Below are positions 56,851-64,000 of a stretch of DNA of 64,000 nt, piece by piece. The DNA comes from Laguncularia racemosa (taxonomy: Eukaryota > Streptophyta > Magnoliopsida > Myrtales > Combretaceae), in the NCBI GenBank assembly GCA_037954665.1, contig JBBMOL010000224.1:988136-1052135 (forward strand), given 5' to 3'. The position numbers and the translations under genes are program-made. The notes beneath the pieces were generated by a model. It was given only the letters and a program-made list of their open reading frames with translations. It was not told the DNA's origin and searched no databases. Every line of letters starts with the position of its first letter. The stretch's first letter is position 1.

Positions 56851-57560
56851 GGCTACTCCTGGATCACCTTCACCTTTTCCTCATCTACAGCTATCCCATC
56901 TACACCTATAACAAAACCAAGAAAAACCACGGTTTCCATACAAAAAGTGCACTTCTTTAAATTGCCAAGTAATTGGTTTACCCTCAAAACATTAAACACA
57001 CACTGTAGGTGCTGAAAATGAACATCTAATGTCCTGCTATAAATTAAAATGTCATCAAAATAGATGACCACAAACTTTCCAATAAAATCATGTAGAATGT
57101 GATTCATTAATCCCATGAAAGTGCTAGGTGCGTTTGTTAGCTTGAAAGGCATTACCATCCATTCATATAATCTATGTTTAGCTTTAAATGTTGTTTTCCA
57201 TTCATCCCCTTCTTTCATACGAATTTGATAATAGCCATTCTTTAGGTCAATTTTAGAAAATAAATGTGCACCATGCAATTCATCAAGCATGTCATCTAGC
57301 CTAAGAATAGGATGCATGTACTTAAATGTTATTTTGTTTATTGCCCTATAGTCGACACATATATGCCACGTTCCATCCTTCTTTAGGACTAGTATGACAG
57401 GCACTAAACATGGGCTAAGGCTTTCTCTAACAAATCCCTTCTCCATTAATCTATCAACCTGCCTCTGAATTTCCTTAGCCTCTTCAAGAATAGTTCGGTA
57501 TGCTGGCTGATTAGGAATAAATAAGCCTGGTACGAAATCAATTTGGTGCTTGATACCTTA
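56850..57560 (-). pseudogene. Element H: reverse transcriptase
   Basis: Open from 57446 to 56853 (197 codons), and homology extends upstream to about 57560 through one stop. It makes DNA from the element's RNA. Motifs in order: KKDGTWHICVDYRAINK, FSKIDLKNGYYQIR, MPFKLTNAPSTF (usual FGLTNAP, G changed to K), VVIYFDDILIYS with both catalytic aspartates, and LKKCTFC with VVFLGFVI. The YFDD form differs from the FMDD of element C, so it belongs to another lineage. This is the best-preserved coding part of H. The start at 57446 is only the first in-frame Met, not a natural start. Confidence 0.85.
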
Positions 57561-58264
57561 TAGTGGAGGTAGACCCTTCATATTCCTGTAATAAAGACAC
57601 CACCATATTAGGTAATAAAGGGTTAAGGTCAGTATTAGTAAAATATAAATTCTTGTACATAAGTACAAGTAGTTGTTGCTTTACCAACATTGTACTCTTG
57701 ACCTCACTTTTTCTCACGATATTCTCTCCTCTCTATGTTTCAAAATCTTTTCCCTCGTTGCTCACTAGTGTTTATTTCTCACTTTTCCCTTTCTTCTCAC
57801 TCTTCTCTCGCACGCTCACATGTTTCTCTCAGAATTCTTTTACAATCCTCACAAGCTTCCCATGGTTTCTGTGGGGTTAGAACCACCTTCCTTTTATTTA
57901 GAACAAAAGAATATTGGTTCTTTTATCCATCGTACTTCACCTTCCTATCAAATTGCCATGGTCGCCCTAGAAATAGGTGACTAGCCTGCATAGGAACCAC
58001 ATCACACATCACTTCATTTTTATAACTCCCTATGGAGAAGGCTATAAGAACCTGCTTAGTCACCTTCACTTCCCTACATTCATTCAACCACTATAATCGA
58101 TATGGCTTTGGATGCTTTACAGCTTTCAACTACACCTTATCAACCAATAAAGTGCTAGCAATGTTAGTGCAACTGCCACTATTAATGATCAAACTACATA
58201 CTTTTTTTTATACATGACACCATGTATGAAAGATATGTTCACGTTGGATCCCTTCACCATTCTC
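57560..58264 (-). pseudogene. Element H: aspartic protease and linker
   Basis: Directly follows gag on the minus strand. The catalytic region near 58165-58195 reads CSLIINSGSCTNIASTLLV. The active-site Asp is Asn (codon at 58181-58183), so the protease is inactive as written. Further on come PYRL.WLNEC, VTKQVLIAFSIG, CDVVPMQASHLFLGRPWQF (about 57950-58010) and a lysine-rich linker. Several stops occur. The order gag, protease, RT is normal. Confidence 0.75.
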
Positions 58265-59577
58265 CTACAGTTGAACACTAAGTATTCGCTTAGTGACATA
58301 TAACTCTCCACTCACGAGTCCCTCCAAATCAACATCCTCATACTCCTCTGACGGTGACACATCATCCTCCTCAGAGCTGATGCTCTCCACATCTCCATCA
58401 TCATGAATAATCATAGCCCTTTGATTTAGGCTCTGAGATGCAATATGTCTAAATCCTTGACACTTGAAACATTTAATATCTCTAGTTCTAGAAGATGGTT
58501 TAGTGTCAGTTTTAACTTTAAATGTAGTAATTGGACTCTTAGCCATCACGTCCTCTTTAGGCTTCGAATCTATAAGATTCTTCTTCCAATTGGACTTCCA
58601 TGAAGAGCTAGAAGTTACCCTAGACCTTGGATTGCTCTCATACTTCAATTGTTGCTCCACCTTGATCGCCCTATACAATAATTCTTCTATATCTAAATAA
58701 TGATGTAAGTCCACCATGTCACCAATCTCCCTATTCAGCCTATTGAAGAACTTAGCCATTGTAGCCTCATCATCTTCTTCCACTTTGGCTCTAATCATGG
58801 CTATCTCCATCTCCTTATAATAGTCCTCTACACTCTTAGACCCTTATGTCAATCCCTAAAATTTCTTGAGTAAATCCCTTTGATAGTGACTCGGGACAAA
58901 CTGTTTCTGCATGATAGTTTTCATCTCATCCCATGTACTAACAGATCTTTCTCTATACCTATGCCTATTACGTACCAACTGATCCTACCACACACTAACG
59001 TAATCTGAAAATTTCACTGCAGCCAATTTAACCTTCTTCTCCTCAAAATAGTTTTGGCATTTAAATACATGATCCATCTTTCTCTCCCACTCCAAGTACA
59101 ATTTTGGATGATTTTTCCCTTAAAACAAGGGTATCTTCATCTTAATACATCTTAAGTTACTGCCTCGCCTCTAGGTGTTCCCTCTCTCCCTTACATAATT
59201 ATACCTACCAAAATTAGTTTCCTCACCTTCTTCTATCCTAATCCCTCCCCTCAAGGTTCTACTCGTACCTCGCCTGACAGTGGTACTGCTAGATGGTTCC
59301 CTACTTCTTTCTATCTTATCCATCCTCTCATGGATTTGTTTAAGCCAACACTCAAGATCCTCTTCATCTCCCCCATCAACGCCACAAACATCATCTGATT
59401 CTCCCGTCCACCATTATCATCTCCAATTGTGTTTTGTCCCAACATATCTCTACAATCAAGAAAATAATTAGTAACACAATTTATAATATGTTTCTCATAA
59501 CTCACTCGTGTATTGCTCTCAAATACTAATTCTCTCATAATCCACTCGTGTTTATCTTTCAACAAGAATGTCCTCAC
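58265..59577 (-). pseudogene. Element H: gag
   Basis: The open part (58265-58810) has MEIAMIRAKVEEDDEATMAKF, then LHHYLDIEELLYRAIKVEQQ and a zinc knuckle CFKCQGFRHIASQS near 58440. The final Cys of CX2CX4HX4C is Ser and the usual Gly before His is Arg. Upstream, with stops near 58850, come YLEWERKMDHVFKCQ, WWDQL and FVPSHYQRDLL, the gag core of this lineage. An N-terminal piece (59311-59577) has MMFVALMGEMKRIL. Gag would package element RNA; this copy is broken at several points. Confidence 0.75.
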
Positions 59578-60190
59578 AACCCGCTCTTACAATTCTTTCA
59601 TATGAACTTGGATTGGAAACCTCGTCAATGTAATCACTAAGGTAAAATCTATTGATTACTTGTTGGTTCTAAGTCACGACAAACAATGGAGAATAACTAC
59701 AATTCTAATTGATATGAAAAAATTTACTCACTACCAATTTGGAAACACAAGTCAAAATAATCCCTATCACAAAAATTGAATGAATCAAAATTTGCACCGA
59801 ACATGTCAATGAGTATGAATGCAATTCGAACGCAAAATTGGAAGGACAAAGATATGTGTTACAGAAAGAATTGGAAAGTATATTGTAACAATTGATTTGT
59901 GATTTGCCAAAACAAGAATTTATCTTGTGATTTTCGGCAATTGGATCTTTTTTCATGGCCGAATATGAATTTTTTTTATACGTAATTCTCAAAGATAGAA
60001 CAAGAATGAATCACAACTTGAATTTCAATGAACTAAGATAACAATGGTTGTTGTTGGTCATCAATGGATTTCTTTAACCGAATCGAATTCTTTTTTTATA
60101 CGAATTCTAGGGTATAAATAAGAAATATGGAATTGAGTAAACAAATAATTTAACAAAGATAAAGGTTACTTGATTTAAGAAACTGAAGCT
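59578..60190 (-). other. Leader of element H
   Basis: About 600 bp of A+T-rich untranslated sequence between gag and PBS. Two related short segments (59960-59995 and 60075-60110) share a GAATT-T-run-ATACG pattern. No coding signal. Confidence 0.5.
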
Positions 60191-60195
60191 CTAAT
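60185..60195 (-). other. PBS of element H, internal half, next to a target duplication
   Basis: The plus strand reads GAAGCTCTAAT. With ACCAA from the other side of the solo LTR it makes a Met-type PBS with one G-to-A change. The last five bases, CTAAT, are the target duplication. Confidence 0.75.
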
Positions 60196-61232
60196 TGATG
60201 TGCCTAATCACTCTTAAAAGCACATCCAAAAGACTTAAGAAAAGATATCTCAAGTCTAAGCAAAATCGGATCAAAAAATGGCACTTTTCGAATGAAACCT
60301 AATGATGAAATGATGAAATTCAAACAACTAATGATACAATCTGAATACCACAATGGAAATGGCTTCTAACAACACTCTAATTTCATATAATCCATGCAAA
60401 TGAAGCCTCAATTTGATAAAAGAAAACCGTAACAAAACAATCCCTTTTCCAATGGTGAAAATCACGTTAACAAGGAAATCCTTAAAGATGAATTGAATCA
60501 ACTTGATAATTCCTTCAAATAATCACAAGAATTCGTGGATAACAACAAGTAAATCTGACCAAGAACTATCTCAATTCAACCCTAGATACAACACACTAGA
60601 GAAGAAAAGAAATCACAACAAAATGAAATTGATATAACTCACAATTTCAAGATGTTGCACTCGCCACAATTTCAAGTCTTGGAATTGAAATTGATAAGAG
60701 TTGGAACCAAGGTATGAACCCTAATTCACACGTGAAAAGAGGTGTATATTCTGCAAAAATGATCTCCTCAAACCCTCTCTTAAGCAAGTATTTATACTTG
60801 CTACTTCTAGGGTTAAAAAGTGCTCAAAATTACAAGTTTGCCACTTTTAAGGTAGCTAACCCTAAATGAAAGTTACAAAGAAATAAAAGTGTCCCAAAAC
60901 CAAATACAACCAAAAATAGTTTATAAAAGAAGAAATATATAAAAGAAATTCTCTTCTAGATGCCGGTCTTCTATAGGATCCATCGGCCCAGCTCATCGCC
61001 GGTTCAGGTCGGTCCATGGATAACCCACAAGCTGAGTCTGAGAGAGTTTGTCCATTACCCTATAGAATATGATAAGTGTGCCTGTTGGAACACAATACAA
61101 CAATAATAGAAAAGAGGTTAATATATAAATAATTCCGGGTCAATCTGCTCAAAATGGTCCCTCAATGCCAAGATTTGAAATCCTTCAGTTCTTGCCCTAA
61201 TGATAGGTCTTGTCGGATTTTTATTCCTATCA
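60196..61232 (-). repeat. Solo LTR A inserted in the PBS of element H
   Basis: 1037 bp, TGATGTGCC...CCTATCA on the plus strand, flanked by CTAAT at 60191-60195 and 61233-61237. This is the cleanest LTR A in the window, with a perfect TATA inverted repeat at 60784-60801. No internal region. Confidence 0.9.
60784..60801 (-). promoter_or_regulatory. TATA box inside an 8-bp inverted repeat (LTR A)
   Basis: GCAAGTATTTATACTTGC on the plus strand, with perfect 8-base arms around TT; the minus strand gives TATAAATA. Confidence 0.65.
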
Positions 61233-61243
61233 CTAATACCAAA
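61233..61243 (-). other. PBS of element H, LTR-side half
   Basis: CTAATACCAAA, next to LTR D. CTAAT is the right target duplication of the solo LTR, and ACCA is the start of the PBS on the minus strand (TGGT). Confidence 0.75.
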
Positions 61244-61946
61244 TGATGCGCAAACCTTAGGTATGTTAAACCTAGAACTCGATGCTTGTAATTGAAATCA
61301 AATCCTAAGGAATGTCTTAAACAAGTAGAACGGAACTAGACCCCAATCACAGATGTTGACTGAAACCTAAGTTATCAAAAGAATTTTCCCCAAGCAATTC
61401 GGTTGAAGAAAAATCCATGGAGTTCTTTCTTAAAGAACAAAAGAGGTTTTTTTTTTTTTTTTTCAAAGAAAAGATGTGTTTTCAATATTCAATGTATATC
61501 TTTTGTCATCCCCTCTCTTCGGTGATATAAAGATATCACACAAACAAAAAAATAATAACCTAAGTTCCTTAACATAGCACATGGTCTTATCTTCCTATTG
61601 ACCACAACTTATAACAAATTATTCTAATGTACAAACCAAGAAAATACAATAAAACATAACAAATAACCAAAACCGAAAATACTTGTTCCCTTTTTCGGTT
61701 CAATAAAAATGTATCTATTCTAAGACTTCCAAATCCTTACATCCCTCTATAGGAATGTGAATCAAATTGATAGGTTTTAGTTCTCCTTTAGTATAATTTG
61801 ATTCCTTAGTTTGTAAGTCCATGACTAATCCTTGTAAAGCGTCATTCATCCTCCTATCTCTAGCTCGGGTCATTGGGCCTCTAATACCTTGCAATGGATC
61901 TTGAGATTTTGGTTCTATTCTCTTAGATGCTAGTTGATCCTCGTCA
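61244..61946 (-). repeat. LTR D, 5' copy of element H
   Basis: 703 bp, TGACGAGGATC...GCGCATCA on the minus strand. It contains a duplicate of the pol tail (61715-61940), so its first third looks like coding sequence. Confidence 0.75.
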
Positions 61947-62567
61947 ATCAAGCTTATAAAAGAATGTGTGGCTCCCATGTTGAAGAGAACCAATGTTGGT
62001 TGAGCACAATTAAAACAGATCCTATTAATTACATAGCACTTAATTATGTCTTTTAATAGTAAATCTCTTATACCTTTTTAGCTCTTCTAACTAATCTTCT
62101 ATTTAAGTTTCCTATACAAGATATCGCATATAGATAAAGTGGATCTTAACATACCTATTACGACATCTCCTTCTTCAGTATATTCCATGGCTGCTAGATC
62201 AATAGCTTGGTATTGTCTAGACTCTTCATTCGCCTATTCCCTTGCATCCATGCCCTTCATAGCAAATACTCAAGCATTTGCGACTTGGGTTTAGCTCTTT
62301 TCTAGCTTGGTCGATTGCTTAGCCTTCCCAGTATAGTTTAGGGTGCTATAACCTTCACCTTAGGTCCTTAGTCTCTCTTAGGATAGATATTAGCCATATG
62401 CCTTGGCTATCCGCACACAAAGCATATCGTGAAATTTTCCCACAGGCAATTCAAGACTTTATGATCGTTTGAGCTACAACAAAAACATTTTCCCCTTAAG
62501 TATAGTCACTCTTTAGGATAATGTCCTTTTTCGCATTTCTAGCAAACTACCTTTATAGGTTTTACTT
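61947..62567 (-). pseudogene. Outer element: gag zinc knuckles and catalytic half of protease
   Basis: The minus strand from 62567 down shows three zinc-knuckle relics: KCEKGHYPKE near 62530, CFCCSSNDHKVLNC near 62480, and CFVCG with RHM near 62420. Single stops have replaced expected residues. The protease active-site region follows near 61950-62000: LVLFNMGATHSFIS, with Asn at 61979-61981 instead of the catalytic Asp and Met at the next position. The frame stops matching at 61947, where element H is inserted, and the protease resumes at 46233. The 5' part of gag is cut off by LTR G. Confidence 0.7.
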
Positions 62568-62607
62568 TGAGAGCCATGATGGGAGCTAAGCTAGAAGGTG
62601 GAATGTG

Positions 62608-62778
62608 GACCCTCTTGAAGTGCCACTTGGACCAATCACAAGAACTCAAGCGAAACAATTCAAGGAAGCACTTAATGGGTTGATAAAGGATGTCCAAGAA
62701 GCCGGAAAGGATTGGAGCAACCATGAGAATGAACAAGAACTCAAGCGAAACAATTCAAGGAAGCACTTAATGGGTTGA
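62608..62778 (+). pseudogene. Duplicate of a gypsy pol C-terminal tail inside LTR G
   Basis: The plus-strand frame reads DPLEVPLGPITRTQAKQFKE, then ALNGLIKDVQ and KDWSNHENE. The GPITR tail is typical of the integrase end in plant gypsy elements and parallels GGPMTRAR in element H. The 95-bp duplication shifts the frame, and a stop follows at 62776-62778. As a 5' LTR copy it is not expected to be translated. Confidence 0.65.
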
Positions 62779-62830
62779 TAAAGGATGTCCAAGAAGCCGG
62801 AAAGGATTGGAGTAACCATGAGAATGAACT
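62641..62830 (+). repeat. 95-bp tandem duplication
   Basis: 62641-62735 and 62736-62830 are identical except for one base (GCAACC versus GTAACC). The length is not a multiple of three. Confidence 0.9.
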
Positions 62831-63432
62831 TGCATTTGTACAAGTCATTCAAGGAGATCAAAGCATAGGAGATCAAAGCTGCCGGTCTTGACAACGCTAG
62901 CTTAAATGTTGCCGGCCTTGAACCGGCATTGCAATTAGAGAGTGACAGAGGGACTACGCTGGCCTTCTACGCCACCAGCCTATATACCTGGCGTACATCC
63001 TACGCCGGCTAGTACGCCGCCTACTACGCCGCCGGCGTACAATGCCTGCTTGTTATTTTGCCGCAACTTTATTATGTTATGTCGTTTTGGGCTTTTGTTT
63101 TACGAATTGTAAACCTTATTAAAAGCTGCTAGGGTTAGAAAAACACAGATAGAACTTAGATACAACATTGAATAACACAATTTGAGAGAATTCCTCTCTT
63201 GGTTCTCTAAAGAACTTCTCTTGAGCTTATCGGTTCTCTTCCATGGCGTTCAACCTCGACTTATCAATCGGCCTTTCATCCCGATTGTGGCGTCAACAGA
63301 ATATACCAAGGTTCTTGCCTCATCTATAGGCAACGGGTCGCGGTTCCACTTTTGATTGTTTTGGCATCTTGGTTGCAATTTCAAACGTATTGGTATAGGG
63401 TTTCATCACACGTAGGCGTGGTTCATATCAGT

Positions 63433-63446
63433 TTGGTATCAGAGGC
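63433..63446 (+). other. Primer-binding site, initiator-Met type (LTR G element)
   Basis: TTGGTATCAGAGGC, three bases from the LTR end; it differs from TGGTATCAGAGC by one inserted G. Confidence 0.75.
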
Positions 63447-63481
63447 TAGGTTTGTTAAACATCAGTTCAGTTTGAGAAAGG

Positions 63482-64000
63482 TGATAAAGGCATATTTTAC
63501 TCATAATTCATTAAGCAATTTGCAAGTATTCATTATTGATTTTAGAGAAATCACAAGGAAATGGTACTTAATCATGTTTATTTTTATATTTCAGATGTTG
63601 AAGGACTTTGAGTTCAAAGCTTAATCAATTTGGAGAGATTGCATACAAATTGAAGCGTGAAAAGATTGAAGGATGGCAAATGAGAGATTAAAGTCGCCGG
63701 CCTTTATGGCCGGCTTAAAAGAACGCTGCCGGCCTTGGACCGTTCTTGTTTTAATTGCATCTTCTCGCCTCCCCTTGCATATATATAGGTCTTATGTCGA
63801 TTTAGAGAGGAACTTTTGTCAAATTTTAGTGTTCTTAGAGTAGTTTTAACCTAGTTTTAAGGGAGAATTGTGGAGATCAAATCTTGGAGAAAACTTTGTG
63901 ATCTTCGTGGAGATTATCATCCTTTGTGAAGGATTTGTGGAGTTCCTTTCAATTAAGGTATTATTTGTATTGTTGAATTGGTGATTTCTGAACTTCATTT
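63482..64000 (+). repeat. LTR H, plus strand, start only
   Basis: Begins TGATAAAGG, about 35 bp after the PBS of the LTR G element. The U3 resembles the gag-protease LTR (TACTTAAT, a stretch near 63560-63660, then GCCGGCC repeats at 63696-63745). A TATA stretch CATATATATAGG lies at 63778-63789. The rest is outside the window. It could alternatively be leader sequence of the LTR G element. Confidence 0.5.

Larger units (their letters stand above)
46239..61946 (-). mobile_element. Element H: Ty3/gypsy retrotransposon with three nested insertions
   Basis: Minus-strand element with a 5' LTR (61244-61946), a split Met-type PBS, gag, protease, RT, RNase H, integrase and a 3' LTR (46239-46948). It contains a solo LTR A, a solo LTR E and, inside the latter, a complete gag-protease element. 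Without those inserts it is about 6.6 kb, normal for the group. It sits in the protease gene of an older element of the same strand. Stop codons, frameshifts and lost catalytic residues show it is inactive. Its two LTRs differ visibly (710 and 703 bp), so it is clearly older than the nested gag-protease element. Confidence 0.85.
62577..63430 (+). repeat. LTR G, plus strand, with pol tail in U3
   Basis: 854 bp from TGATGGGAGC to TTCATATCA, followed by a Met-type PBS, so it is a 5' LTR. The start is inferred from the TGAT rule and the end of the gag homology. Codons for a pol C-terminus, a GGCC-rich block (about 62880-63035) and a 95-bp duplication lie inside. Confidence 0.65.

Noticed and set aside
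61715..61993. Protease fused to integrase tail by internal deletion.
   Set aside because: The switch point falls at the edge of LTR D with a target duplication, so it is an insertion junction between two elements.

Overview
The window comes from a plant nuclear genome, most likely a eudicot, and consists of LTR retrotransposons inserted into one another. I see no host protein-coding gene, tRNA, rRNA or CRISPR array. Plant origin is inferred from three things: Ty3/gypsy coding regions of plant type, primer-binding sites (PBS) complementary to initiator-Met tRNA in several elements and to tRNA-Asp in Athila-like elements, and A+T-rich LTRs of 0.7-1.7 kb ending TGAT...ATCA. Nearly all recognisable coding sequence is on the minus strand. 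LTR families are named A, A2, B, C, D, E, G and H here for convenience; the letters are mine.

Layout. 1-6.7 kb: a short family-A element on the plus strand, an opposing A2 LTR, a gag remnant, and rearranged A-LTR/PBS pieces on the minus strand. 6.9-14 kb: a non-coding Athila-type element B, with a solo LTR C inside its second LTR. 14-17.7 kb: two plus-strand A2 LTRs flanking a relic of integrase. 17.7-37.4 kb: an Athila-like gag-pol element C on the minus strand, with protease, RT, RNase H and integrase order still readable. Its gag is split by a plus-strand array LTR-internal-LTR-internal-LTR at 26.2-35.4 kb. 37.4-45 kb: two partial family-A elements separated by a 500-N assembly gap. 45.2-62.6 kb: a well-preserved nest. 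An outer Ty3/gypsy element (gag-PR-RT) is split by a second Ty3/gypsy element H (46239-61946). H carries a solo LTR A in its PBS and a solo LTR E in its integrase. LTR E in turn carries a complete young gag-protease-only Athila-type element (48252-55556). 62.6-64 kb: plus-strand LTR G, then the start of LTR H.

Three insertions in the nest have perfect 5-bp target-site duplications, GCCAC, CATAA and CTAAT, and the fourth has GTCAA/ATCAA. The order of events can therefore be read directly. The only long intact reading frame is the 899-residue gag-protease of the youngest element. It has no RT, RNase H or integrase, so it would need enzymes from elsewhere; a C-like Athila element is the obvious kind of partner.

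Sequence quality is uneven. About 10.1-45.7 kb, and parts of 1-2.9 kb, read as if bases had been replaced by their neighbours to form homopolymer runs. Clean copies of the same repeats elsewhere in the window show this is an assembly or consensus fault. Boundaries in those stretches are approximate and their frames are not meaningful.
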